Assembly (NCBI GenBank): GCA_010405405.1
Contig: MU004235.1
Coordinates: 820,538-884,537 of the forward strand
Length of the DNA stretch: 64,000 nucleotides
Direction of reading: 5' to 3'
From: Microthyrium microscopicum
Taxonomy: Eukaryota; Ascomycota; Dothideomycetes; Microthyriales; Microthyriaceae
In this document: positions 1 to 10,628 of the stretch, piece by piece
How the letters are laid out: every line of letters starts with the position of its first letter
Numbering within the stretch: the first letter of the stretch is position 1
Made by a program: the position numbers and the translations under genes
Notes under the pieces: generated by a model
Database searches by the model: none
The model's input: the letters and a program-made list of their open reading frames with translations, nothing else
What the model was told of the DNA's origin: nothing

Positions 1-44
1 TATCGTGTGAGATTGGAGCCAACACACTTTGAGCCACAGATGCT

Positions 45-1802
45 TTAGTGCTAAAGAAGAAAAGTCAGCTATGTTAGACCAGAACAGCAATATGCAGACA
101 ACTTACATCTAGGTCTTCCCATTTGGGGCCATCTTGCGTCCAATTACGGCCCTGGATGTTCTCCAGCTGCTCACTCGTCACTTGCGCTCCACTGGTGAAA
201 TAGCCTGCAGCAATCTTTGCGCCGATCTCGACCATAGAGTCCTCAGGAATGAGCTCCTGAGGGATTTCGACACGTTTGTGGATTGGGATGCCTTGGCCAA
301 CGATAGCATCATGCTTCATATCCGACATGGAAACTGGACACGTTAGCGTGAATGGCGGCATAAGGCATGGAATTTGGGAGCTTACGCATGGTATCAATCT
401 TTTGAATACCCAGCCAGTGTAAGATATCGGGCATCAGTGCTTGAAATCTCATATCCTTCACACCAGCAATGTCTTCGGTTCTCTTGAAGTATTCGCTAGC
501 TTTATCGAGGCCACGCTTGCGAGCATTGTAGACAAGATATTTGGTCACTTCGCCAAGAGCGCGACCTTCCTTACGGAAGTAGATGATAACTCCGCTACCG
601 CCTTGCTGAGCTTGCTTGACGGCTTCCTCGATACCAAAGATGAGGTACGGTCTGCATGTGCAGATATCAGAACCAAAGACGTCGCTTCCATTGCATTCGT
701 CATGTACACGAAGCGCCAATTTTACATTTGGGTCAGACATTTTCGCGGGGTCACCAAATATGTACACAGTCAAGCCGCCAATCGGAGGCATGAACAGTTT
801 GATATCATCTCGTGTGATCAGCTCTGGATATGAGCCACCAGTCTCTTCGAAAAGCGCGCGTCGTAAAACTTGTTCATCTACCCCACGTTAATGAAATTTT
901 CACATCATGAGAGCATAAACAGCTTACCAATGCCGAATCGTTCTGCGACTCCGGGCAGATACCAGACTGGCTCTACAGCTACCTTGGTCACGGCAAGCTC
1001 GCCTGTCTCGTTGATGCATATCTGGCCGTCTGGGACAAGTCTACCAGCTTTGACGCTGCTTTCCAGCTCGGGGAGACGCATATGAGCACGAGTGATGGCA
1101 ATGGTTGGACGAATGTCAAGACCCTCATCATCGATGTATTGCTTGAATTGCCATGGAGATATATGTCCCCAAGGATCCATGGCGACGATCTTCTTCTTGT
1201 CTCCCCACTGAGGATGTGGTCCAAGGGTCACAGCAGGCTCGGCGTTGGTGAAGATTGGACGATGGTCAGATTCGAGGTTCTTGCTCGCTACAGCAAGAGC
1301 GTGGTAGATTGAGTAGCAACCTCCGTGGGCGCCAATTGCATTTCGTCGACGAGCGGTACCTTTATGTCTAGATACGACGACTGGTCCTCGCTTGACAGGA
1401 TCTCGATTGCCCCAGTCCATTGACACTGGATTTACGCCGACTTGCTTGGGATAGGTGACTAGAACAATCTTGGGCGGAAATCCGAGTGGAAGAGTTACCG
1501 AACTGGATCTTGCTGGAGATTCGGGGGTGGAAGCAAGAGCTCCATTCGAGTCGTTGCTCATCATTCCGGAAGAGCTGGGTCTATTCTCTGTAGTTGGAGC
1601 TTCATGGTATCAATAAAAGAATTGGAAGTAGGATAAGATAAGTACCATGATGGGGCGTATTAGCATGTATTTTGGCATCGAGCATGTTGATACTATCTTT
1701 CAACTGGGCGTTCTCATTGCGAATAGCAGCGTTGTCTTTGGTCAAAGACTCGAGCTGCCCCTGGATAGCTCCAAGGGCTTTCAACAGGGCATCTTGATCC
1801 AT
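45..1802 (-). CDS. URC1: URC1-like protein (GTP cyclohydrolase II family), uracil catabolism
   Basis: Five exons on the minus strand (1802-1646, 1587-928, 877-386, 333-107, 50-45) join in one frame to give about 513 residues. The third exon carries the GTP cyclohydrolase II signature. A zinc site is formed by a Cys followed ten residues later by Cys-Thr-Cys (ECNGSDVFGSDICTC), and a YFRKEGRALGE segment corresponds to the YLRQEGRG GTP-binding motif of RibA. In fungi this RibA-like branch is URC1, needed in the reductive-independent uracil catabolic (URC) route described in Lachancea kluyveri. The exact reaction is not settled to my knowledge. Exon 1 encodes a heptad-like Leu/Ile coiled-coil stretch (about residues 5-45) upstream of the enzyme. 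The last exon is only His plus stop (50-45); reading through its intron instead would end at 74. A riboflavin-type GTP cyclohydrolase II is less likely because the C-terminal part is URC1-like. A uracil phosphoribosyltransferase lies 1.9 kb away. Confidence 0.85.
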
Positions 1803-2535
1803 GTTGACGTTGGTTGGTTCAAGGAAAAAGCAAAGACGGTGAGGCTGGATGGATATAGAACTCAATAGGACAGGCTATACTTGTATACGCAGGTACGCAA
1901 TGTTTAGTTGTAGCTCTTGTTTCCAAGCTTGATAAGCAAACAACGCTCAACTGCGGCCGAGGTAAGTGCTTTTAGTTGTACTGAAGGAAGAGAGATGAAG
2001 AAGAGGATTCTGGAGAAACGACAGAGACAAGAGCCAGACACGACAGGTATGTATCAATCCAATGAGCTTGGGTCAGCCGCAGATAATCGGTGAGAGAAGC
2101 TTCACGCGCCCAGTTTCAGAAGGCAAAGGGATGCAGTTGCCCCTCCAAGGCTGCCAAGCCGTAATAAATACCCCTCAGTCCTGTCTGACCAATAAGAAGC
2201 CTATCTTTGCTTTGTCAGCACTCAGGGATATGATTACCTATTGAGCCTCAATCAAAGCTTCATTTCTAGACAACGACTTCCAGTTCTCGAGTCTCATCAC
2301 TTTTCCTTCTTTTCGTCCCATCACTCCCCCGTCACCTCAGTGAGCGCAAACCTCATCCAGTCACTTAATATCCTCACACTTCGCGCCTTATTACCTTCTC
2401 AACTCAATCCTAAAGAACCTTCGCGCCCACCGAACCTCATCACATCCAGACCACTTGATCGACTGCGCTCCAGCATCAGCACGACTGTGAGCTGCAACAC
2501 TACAAGCAAATACCTCTATCAAGCAAACCACCAAT
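1803..2535. promoter_or_regulatory. Divergent promoter between URC1 and ELF1
   Basis: These 733 bases separate two divergently transcribed genes. No coding exon was recognised. The right part (about 2240-2530) is rich in C, T and A on the plus strand, with runs such as tcacctcag and cctcatcc. This is typical of fungal 5' leaders and core promoters, and leads straight into the ELF1 start codon. The span 1990-2040 is purine-rich on the plus strand, hence pyrimidine-rich on the minus strand, and could be the URC1 leader. No TATA box is convincing. Confidence 0.5.
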
Positions 2536-3053
2536 ATGGGCAAACGCAAAAAGGCAGCTAAGCCCATGGCGAAAAAGAAGGGCCGCACTCTTCCCACCAC
2601 ATTCCAATGTCTATTCTGCAATCACGACTCGTCCGCTGTCGTCAAAATGGACAAGAAAATGGGAGTCGGCCACCTAACATGCAAAGTGTGCGCGCAATCC
2701 TGGCAATCAAATATAACCTGTATGTCCCTCATTACTGCTTGCCTATGCTCTCAGCAAGCACTAACTAGAATTCTTTAGATATATCCGCGCCAGTTGACGT
2801 ATACTACGACTGGGTCGACGCCTGCGAAGCCGCCGCCAAAGAAGACGCTGGCGATGCAGACGAGGCAGAAGTCAGTGTGCCGCGCAGCCGGCTGCTGGGC
2901 GGACGGCCGGGGCGCGCAAAGAGTGTGGATGAGGATGAGGAAGAAACGGAGGATGGAGGGAAGGGCGGTTATGGGGCTGAGAAGGATGGTTTTGTGGTGG
3001 ATGATGAAGAAGAAGGGGAAGGAGAGTTTGCTGACGAGCTTGACGATGATTAG
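2536..3053 (+). CDS. ELF1: Transcription elongation factor 1 (ELF1/ELOF1)
   Basis: Two exons (2536-2719 and 2779-3053, intron 59 bases with GTATGT donor) encode about 152 residues. The N-terminus is the basic MGKRKKAAKP tail typical of ELOF1. It is followed by a four-cysteine zinc ribbon (CLFC near residues 25-28 and CKVC near 49-52), then the conserved Tyr-Ile-Ser-Ala-Pro-Val-Asp-Val-Tyr-Tyr-Asp-Trp block created exactly across the splice. This is a small conserved factor that travels with RNA polymerase II and helps it pass nucleosomes. The family core is about 80-90 residues. The extra 60 residues here are an acidic, Gly-rich C-terminal tail, ending in a Glu/Asp-rich segment, as in many fungal homologs. 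It sits between the two pyrimidine genes with no visible functional link to them. Confidence 0.93.
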
Positions 3054-3661
3054 GGTGGCTTGATAATTTGCATGTATACGGTTTGGAGTTTGGGGCGGAT
3101 TTGCAAGCATGCTTTCTGTATGATATTGCTTTGGGATATTGGCCAGTTGATGATCATGTTTGGCTAGAAGCAGCATACTGTTTTGATAGCGACGGCTTTT
3201 CTCGCCCGGTTTTATTGAGAAAACTAGTGGACAAAAGACTTGTCCTTGCGAGATCGCGCCAATCTTACAGTTTGAATTGTCAAATCGGTGAATTTGATAT
3301 AATCTCTGAGGGTAAGAACTCCAAAAGAGTCGCATTGAAAAGATCTGTGTACCAGAGAATAGTGTGCCTCGTCTAGTACTTGCGCTCTCATATGCCACTC
3401 TCCGTTACCGAGTATCTCATTTTGCGATGAGTGTGTAGAAGCCCAGGTAAAACCTCGATTACGACGAAAGGTACAGTGTAAGCTTTCCGAGAGAGTATAA
3501 AGCATGATGGTGGATAGCATTCATGATTTTGGCCACTTATTTTGCCCATCGAAGTCGCATAATCAGAAATCATGGAAATTGAGGAAACCCTCCTCATGAT
3601 ATATTAGCTATGCTATGCCAAACTAGGTAGTCATCTACACATCTATGCATTATTTTTGTCA
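3054..3661. other. Convergent intergenic region, no gene seen
   Basis: About 600 bases lie between the ends of ELF1 and the uracil phosphoribosyltransferase gene. Open frames on both strands are short and show no domain. The stretch probably holds the two 3' untranslated regions. AT-rich patches that could serve polyadenylation occur near 3640-3660. Confidence 0.5.
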
Positions 3662-4491
3662 TTATGTTGTGTAGTACCGGTCACCAAAGTCACCTAGTCC
3701 AGGTACGATGTAGCTATCACAGGTCAGCAAATATCCTTTAGTCTTTCTTCAAGTTCCAAACTTACTTCTTCTCATCGAGTCCCTGGTCCACAAATGCAGT
3801 TACGACTCTCACCTTTGGACACAGTTTAGCAAAATTGCCTGCACCCTCTGGACTCGCAATCAAGTTCAAGAAGAGAATATGCTCCTCCGGTACACCCTTG
3901 CCCTTGAGCACATCTACGGCCATCAATGCTGAGCCACCAGTTGCCAGCATGGGATCCAGTAACAAGACCCACCGGTCTGCAATATCTGTGGGCAGCTTGT
4001 CGTAGAATAGCTTGGGCTTGGCGGTCTCCTCGTCTCGCTGGATCAAGATCTTGCCGATTCGTACACTGCGGCAACAATCTCTCAGGCCCTGCTCCATGGC
4101 CTCACCGGCTCGCATAATAGATACGCCACAGATCTTGCCCTCGAACTTGACGCCTGCATAGGAGCGGCCGACGGGGGTGGTGATGGCTTGCTCCACAGTG
4201 GGTAGATGGTTAAGGCCTTCTTCGACGAGTAGGCGAATAATACGATTGGAGTAGAAGATGAAGTCGGCACGCTGCGTTTTCTTGTCTCGAATCATTCTAG
4301 ACTTCTGGTTAGTCTCATATGTTGGGGAACGGACAAGGAGGTGCTCACGTGAGCAGTGCTATCAGCTGTGGTGTTTGAGGGAGAATGGTGACATTGGGAT
4401 GAGATAGCTTGGTAGATATAGTGGCAGTGGGCTTCTCGGCGGCAGATTTATATTCTGGACCGACTGGCTTTGGTTCGTTTTGTGAAGACAT
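3662..4491 (-). CDS. FUR1: Uracil phosphoribosyltransferase
   Basis: Three exons (4491-4349, 4296-3766, 3713-3662) encode about 241 residues, close to the size of yeast Fur1. The enzyme joins uracil and PRPP to give UMP and pyrophosphate in the cytosol. The PRPP loop DPMLATGGSA is plain in exon 2. The last exon supplies the diagnostic uracil-binding C-terminus (VPGLGDFGDRYYTT). Exon 1 carries the family's NVTILPQTPQLIALLT strand, and the reading continues across the intron into MIRDKKT. UPRT is pyrimidine salvage, and in yeasts with the URC pathway it is also reported to be required for uracil degradation. The URC1-like gene 1.9 kb upstream therefore makes functional sense, although ELF1 lies between them. 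Confidence 0.95.
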
Positions 4492-5019
4492 TGTAGACGA
4501 TTGTGGATAAGACTCGAGGCTGAAGTGGGAAACAAGCGTGCTGCGAAAATGATGGAGAGAAATTATTGAGACAAAGTAGGAACAAATTAGAAATGGAGGA
4601 CGGGGCGGTAAAGAGTTAAATAGCCAAACCCTGGAGCCGGGTGTTTAGGAGTTGTAGTCAGTGAAATCTCGAAGTGGTGATATGGGGAAAGTGTTGAAGA
4701 TCTTGTGCCGCTTCACTGGTTCTGAGCGACCTTCGTTGAGAGGGAGAGGCTGAGAGGGTCTGGCTCGAGCTCTCGCCCAGGTGGCAGGTGTAACCCTGTT
4801 CGGCCACTTCCGTTTCGCTTTTTGGCTCGGCGTGCCGATCGGCTTCTTCTACATAGCTTGAGGTATGGGTACAGCACGTGCACGCCAAAGCTGACTGGAC
4901 CTTCCGAAGTTCCATCCCGACTCCCAGAATCAACCAACGCTCGTTCTAGATAAATCATTGCACATGCTTTCTGAACCTTCAATGTACTATCATCTTCTCA
5001 TCAGTCATCATATGCCAAT
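4492..5019. promoter_or_regulatory. Divergent promoter between UPRT and FHA kinase
   Basis: These 528 bases separate two divergent start codons. The minus-strand leader of UPRT (about 4492-4640) is adenine-rich on the plus strand. A palindromic gcacgtgc box lies at about 4875-4882 and is a plausible CACGTG bHLH-type site. Short open frames here look non-coding. Confidence 0.4.
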
Positions 5020-7895
5020 ATGTCTCTAAGCTCTCAATCCCTCCCAGATGTCAAACAACGCGTTGCTACCTTTGAAATCTCTGCCATCACCCCAGTCGAG
5101 TCCGTGTCAGGAGCAGTACAAGATACCTACTGTAACGACGCGTCAATTGTGGTGTTTCTATCTCTTCTGCTAACTTCCTTTTCTTACAAGATTATCAAGC
5201 TGACGTACCCATTCATGCCGACGACGAGTTCTACATCGGAAGAGGAGCACACTCATGGTAGCCTAGCGCAAATCTGAACATTTCATATCAACTTCATCTT
5301 TCTAATGTGATATAGTGGTGCAAATATCTCGGATCTCACAGTCTCCAATCGACATATCAAAGTCCGATGTATTCTTTTCGAAAGCGAAGAGGCAAACTTG
5401 CCTCCCATCGTCTATGTGACTGACCTCTCAACCAATGGAACCTTCTTGACTCGCAGTGACAGTGATACTGAAGAGCGTCTTCCTTTCAGAAGCCATGCGA
5501 TCTTGCTGAGAGAGGGCGACGAGCTTCGCCTTGGTGCTAGGACCCTGTGCACATTTCATATTGACGGCCCTGCCACATCATCAATTGCTCTTACTGAGCT
5601 GCAGCAGCGCGAATCTCAAGTCTGTCATTAGTTAATCAACGATTCCTGGCTTATACTAATTCTTGTAGCTTTTTCGAGACAGATTCATTATTGAGAACCA
5701 AGCAATTGGCTTTGGTGGTCAAGGAGCAGTCTACGCCGCTCGCCATATTGCTTCCAGTTCACAGCTTGCATGCAAAGTAATCCCTATCCTCCACAAAGCA
5801 GAAGGCCTGAAGCTTGAGGTTCTTTGGGACTCAGAGAACTTCACCTCGCAAGATCTCAATCGTCTATCTGCACAATTCCGTGAATTTGTCATTTTGGCAG
5901 AACTGGACCATGTAAGTTTTGCTCGATTCCAGGCTTCAAGTTGAGTGAGCCGTCTGCGGCACGATTCATCAACTACGACTTCTTGAAAATAAACCTCATT
6001 GATTCTCCTTCGAGTTCGACGAAGACTTGACAGAGTTTCAATTGCAATAATTGGAACTTTGTTTCTCTTGAAAGTGCTACAACAGACGTCGTCGTTGGTG
6101 AGATTAGTGCCCGAACAGCTCACTCTTTTGACGCACTAAAAACGCATCCCGTAAACAGCGATAACTGACATCTCCACAGCCCAATATCGTCGGATTGAAT
6201 CAAGTATTCTGGAGCCAAAACAACATGTAGGTGTGCTCGAATTTCATCAGATGCCGGGCTAATCCGTATCAGATACATATTTCAGGAGCTCTTTACTGGA
6301 GGCGACCTGTTCTCCCTCATGACACATCGCAAATGTGATATGGATGAGGTTGAAGTTGCTGCTATAATCCTTCAAGTTCTCATGGGCCTGAAGTATCTCC
6401 ATGATCGCGACATCGTTCATCGCGACCTCAAACTCGAGAACGTACTAGTCACCACTGTCGCTGCCGCCTCTGCCCGAGTAGTCATCACCGATTTTGGCTG
6501 GGCACGGCATATACCCAAGGTGCAATTGTCTAATGGTTCGGTGCGTATGTCTCGCATGACAACATATGTCGGCACACCTGACTGGAATGCTCCGTAAGTT
6601 CTCCCTAGCCCATATCTGAAGCCGTTCTGACAAGCCATAGCGAGATTAGAGCTGGGAAAAATCCAATGGGATACACCAAAGCCGTGGATCTATGGGCAGT
6701 TGGAGTCATGACTTGCGCTCTTTTAGCAGGTAAGCCAGTAAAATCATATTTCTTGACAACATTCAAGCCCATCAAACGCGCGGCGAATACTATCGCATTC
6801 AGCGGGAGCCATAAAATACGCTGGTCTTGTGGCGTACTTTCGAATTTTGGAGAAACTTGATGCGGCAAGATGACTCTATCGCATACAATGGCTGCCTTAG
6901 CATGTTATGATATCTCATTGCGAATTGTTTCCGCGCGTTTAGGCTTTGATTTTGTAACATTATACTGATAAACTTCAGGTCAGCCCCCAGGAACGGATCC
7001 CGATATGATCTGCAAGTACGTTGAAAACATTACAACAGAGCCTCTGTGGTCTGAAATTGGCGATCGACCAAAAAGCTTCGTCCGTCGCTTAGTGACAGGT
7101 GACGCCCATCGGCGTTTGACTGTGGACCAGGCCCTTCACCACAGGTGGTTTACCAATTCTTGCAATATCGGCCTATACCAGCGCCTGTATGATTCCGCCA
7201 TCAAGTCATGGCATCCGAGACCTGACCAAGTCAAAATCATCGAGAAACTTTCTACCACTCACGGAAGACTCAAATCGACGCCTCTATTCAACCCGAACTC
7301 TCTGCATCGAGTTGAAAGCGTATGGGAGCAGGAGTCACAGTATTTTGCAAATACTAAAAAGCCACGCGATCATGTTTCTCAAGGTCAAGGCCAGGAATCA
7401 CTTCTAGCAGGAAGGGGCATGGCACAACGAAGCATCTACAGCATCCCTAACACAGAAGAGTCAATTTCCGATACAGAGGAGTCTGACACAGACGACGAAA
7501 GCGATGAGGAGGTAGCCTCCAATTCGACAGAACAACGGCGAATCATTGCAGAAAAGGCTCTGGAGAAGCTGTCGCTAGAGCCCCAAGACGCTGCCTTCCT
7601 TTTGGAAGACTCGATTCTTCCACCTCTGGCGGATTCGCTCAACACCACCCCTGAGTCCTCTGATGTCGATTATATATCGACCTCACCGCCGGTGCCAGTG
7701 CCAGCCAAGCGTCCGGCAGAGCCTACTTACTTCAATCCGAACCAATTGGGTTTGAGAGACATGCATATTCCAGGTCTTTCTTCTACAGTTCGACGCCCCA
7801 AGAAGCGTCCGCGGACCGAGCTACAATTCTCTGTCGTGGACAGAAGCCGTCGAGCGAGCGAACGTAATCAGACACATGGAGATGGTTTCGATTAG
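5020..7895 (+). CDS. FHA-domain Ser/Thr protein kinase, Rad53/Cds1/Mek1 type
   Basis: Eight exons (5020-5131, 5191-5257, 5316-5619, 5669-5911, 6180-6226, 6273-6593, 6641-6729, 6979-7895) give about 699 residues in one frame. An FHA domain comes first (about 45-150): IGRGAHS, the NRHIKVR phosphopeptide-binding core and the STNGTFL turn. A complete kinase domain follows: glycine loop GFGGQGAVYAA, ACKV lysine, HRDLKLEN catalytic loop, DFGWA metal-binding motif and a GTPDWNAPE activation end. The C-terminal third is low-complexity and Ser/Asp-rich, ending in a basic KKRPRTE patch that could be a nuclear signal. The FHA-plus-kinase order defines the Chk2/Rad53/Dun1/Mek1 family, which acts in DNA-damage and meiotic-recombination checkpoints. 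The single N-terminal FHA and divergent kinase favour Mek1, but Chk2/Cds1 cannot be excluded. Two introns (268 and 249 bases) are much longer than the rest. Confidence 0.87.
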
Positions 7896-8370
7896 GAAGA
7901 TGAAGCATTTATATATTCTACTCACTTTTGTGCTTTAGTACAACTCAGTTACTGATAGATATGGTGTCGACTGGTAAGATCAAGCATTCTACTTACCCTT
8001 ATATACTTATTTCACTAAGTACTCTAAAAATCTATGGAAGCTACAGTTCTATCTGACAATATCAAGCTTCACTAGGCAGTCAACTTTGTACGAGAGCAGC
8101 AAACTACTCGATGGCTCGATCGCGTCATATGGTTTTCGCCCTGCAAGATGGGATTTCTTGATATCCTCATTCCTCATTCCTCTTCATAAGCCAACGAAAC
8201 CAGCTGTCACCATCGCACTTAATGGCTCACATACTTGGTAGCAGTCGATGTCGTCCAGAACCTGTTATGGACCGAGGACTTGAAAGGCTAAGATCCTTTT
8301 TTGCATCCCTAGTCTTCGATATCATTTATGATAGTACGCTAATAGCTTTCAGAACGCTGGTAAAATTGGG
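7896..8370. other. Convergent intergenic region, no gene seen
   Basis: About 475 bases lie between the kinase stop and the end of the methyltransferase-GFA gene. The sequence is mildly AT-rich with no convincing reading frame. A plus-strand open frame that starts here continues antisense into the methyltransferase-GFA gene and looks like a shadow. Confidence 0.5.
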
Positions 8371-9820
8371 TTACTTATACACATGCATTGCATCTTCGGT
8401 CACTTGGTTCGACATTCCCTCATATTTCGCCCAGCCATCATCTGGTATGTCCCACCAACTAACCTTACTCTTAGTCTGCGTCCAATGTTTTCTGGTGTTT
8501 TTGAGCAGCTTATCTAAAGCCACCCCATTCAAAGTCTCTTCATCCAGACTACCCATTGCAATCTCGATGCGATTCAAGCTTCTGAACTGCTGATACCACA
8601 AAGTAGTCCCACAACGACCGCAAAATCCTCGTCTGGCATGTGGAGACAAGTTCGTCTGCTGGAGATCACTGAGCCTTGGAGTGAAGGAAACAGCCCAACT
8701 GTCGAATTCCATCATCGTAAGGAACGGTCCTCCAGAAATCTTTCGGCAAGGTACACAGCAGCAATGGCAAATGGATAGAGGCGCTATGGCTGCTTTCCAC
8801 GTAACATGACCGCAGGCACAACTGCCCAACATAGCTGCTTTTGGAGCCATCTCGTCTTTCCTAAGGCCTTTCCCAATAAACACGCCATCCATGTCTATAA
8901 CATTCCCCTCTTTGTCGGCAAGCAAGCGCCACTCTTCCAGGAACATCTCTCTCGCGCGGTCCTTGATCTTCTCGTCTTGCAGTGGACGCGTGACTTCTGC
9001 TTCAGCATAGTCATCCCAGAGTTTTCCACCGTCATCCGCCCTGCTCTTCTTTTCGCCATATTTGGCCTGAGTCTGTAGATGCACATCCTGTACTTCAAGC
9101 CCAGCAGCTTCGAACAACCGTTGGATATCGTCAGCGCTCTGAGACCACATGCGCTGCGATGGCGGCTGCAATCCAAGCCTAGCATAGACCACCTCCAAAG
9201 CAATGCCAAATGGCTGATTGCTCGGATGTGTGACATCAGTGACCAATTCCCCACCAGGCTTGAGCAGGCTCGCCCAGGATGATACGGCATCATAAGGACT
9301 GTCTAGCAGAACGAGACAAGACGCGCACGTAATGGCATCGAACTTTCTGTCCCTGATCGCGTCGAGTTGGGCCAGATTGGTGATATCATGGTTGAAAATT
9401 TGGATGTTGTTCCAACCACCTTCCTCATTCTGGAGCCTCGTGAGTTCCTTCTTTGCTTCATAAAGCATTCCATCGCTCACGTCGATTGCTGTAACTGATC
9501 CGGTTGGGCCGACGGCTTTGGCGGCATTGAAAGTGACGAGTCCGGTTCCGCAGGCTAGATCCAATATGTCCCAACCTGGTTGCGGGTCAAGGTAAGAAAC
9601 CACGTAAGCGGCGAATGATGGATGCCAGGAGTCGTTATATTTGCTCGCCTTTGATCGATTAGCTCGGAACTTATGTTTGAGCTTCTGTATATTTGGCGAT
9701 CAAAGGGATGATGACGAATTAATTGATAGCTGACTTGACAAGGACCAGGAAAGATTCTAATTGAACTAGACATACCCGGGCATTATACATGCGTTTTGCT
9801 ACCTCATGTTGAGTCTCCAT
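8371..9820 (-). CDS. Class I methyltransferase fused to a GFA (glutathione-dependent formaldehyde-activating) zinc domain
   Basis: Two exons (9820-9776 and 9648-8371) encode about 440 residues. The N-terminal half is a UbiE/type-11 SAM methyltransferase. The SAM loop LDLACGTG lies at about residues 44-51, an acidic strand end (AIDVSDGM) at about 69-76, and LLKPGGE at about 143-149. The C-terminal part from about residue 288 is a GFA/CENP-V-type domain with CACGH, CHCCCVPC and CGRCG cysteines that would bind zinc. The joint reads KGLRKDE then MAPKAAML, so an internal ATG at 8850 sits exactly where a stand-alone GFA protein would begin. Either this is a true fusion or two adjacent genes lost the stop between them. 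The substrate is unknown. The first exon (METQHEVAKRMYNAR) is supported by a clean GTATGT donor and the family's YNDSWHPSF motif after the splice. Confidence 0.82.
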
Positions 9821-10628
9821 GGCTTTTTGTAAGGTGGACCAAAATGCCTCCCAAGGTCTCAAGTTGACCGTGTTCAATATTGATCAAAAATTTCGTGTTC
9901 ATTCTCCATATACAGAATTGTCGTGTTGAAAGAGTAACATGCCGATGACGCTTCTCTTGGATTCATCTCTAGCTTGGCGAGCGCCTTACGGAGTACAAAT
10001 GTCAAGGGGTACCTCCGCTTTTGATGGTATTGCTAATGCTTTATTCTCCGTAAGTTAGAAACGACAACACATGGAAAACTCGAGACCAATTTGCGCGTCA
10101 ACTTACTTATTCATACCCCTACTTAGCTTCCTTGTTCGATTGAATACCTACTATGTAGGTAGATACCTAGTAAGATATGCCATGCCATGTTCTAACGGAT
10201 GATCAACATATCAGCGATTCCAGGGTACAATGCACTGGCAAAAGAAGTGGCTTCCATGCATTATTATGTCACCCATCTGATATGGTTTGTTAGCGATGAT
10301 TTTATTTCTTGCAAGGGGCTCGCGATTCTTCACGATATACTGATTACGCTGGGATGTACATCCTCTAGCAACATTGGTGGGAAGCATCGACATGACTTTC
10401 CATCCCTAGTGGCAAATCACCAGTAATCTCACGTCAGATTGGCTTGAACAAATGCGACAATTCTGCCGAGATATCTGACAGTCTACGTACCTACTTTGCA
10501 GAAAGGACAACAGAAGCTAAATATTGAGTTACTAAAAGCTGAGCATTTCCAGCATATTTGTCTAAAACTCGAGATAGTAACAAACAGTCGAGAACAATAT
10601 ATTTCGAAATATCAGAACATATTTCATC
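9821..10628. promoter_or_regulatory. Divergent intergenic region between two methyltransferase genes
   Basis: About 800 bases hold no coding exon I can support. Around 10130-10180 there are short palindromic runs built from tacctag/ctaggta-like words (ctatgtaggtagatacctag). Similar words recur near 26870 in this window. They may be simple repeats rather than operators. Both flanking methyltransferase genes read away from here. Confidence 0.35.

Noticed and set aside
8222-8593. 123-residue plus-strand frame with a hydrophobic segment
   Set aside because: It overlaps the end of the methyltransferase-GFA gene antisense and has no motif or splice support.
10130-10180. CRISPR-like or operator-like palindromic short repeats
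   Set aside because: The words are short, overlapping tacctag/ctaggta variants without regular spacers, more like simple repeat DNA, and CRISPR arrays are not expected in a fungal nucleus.
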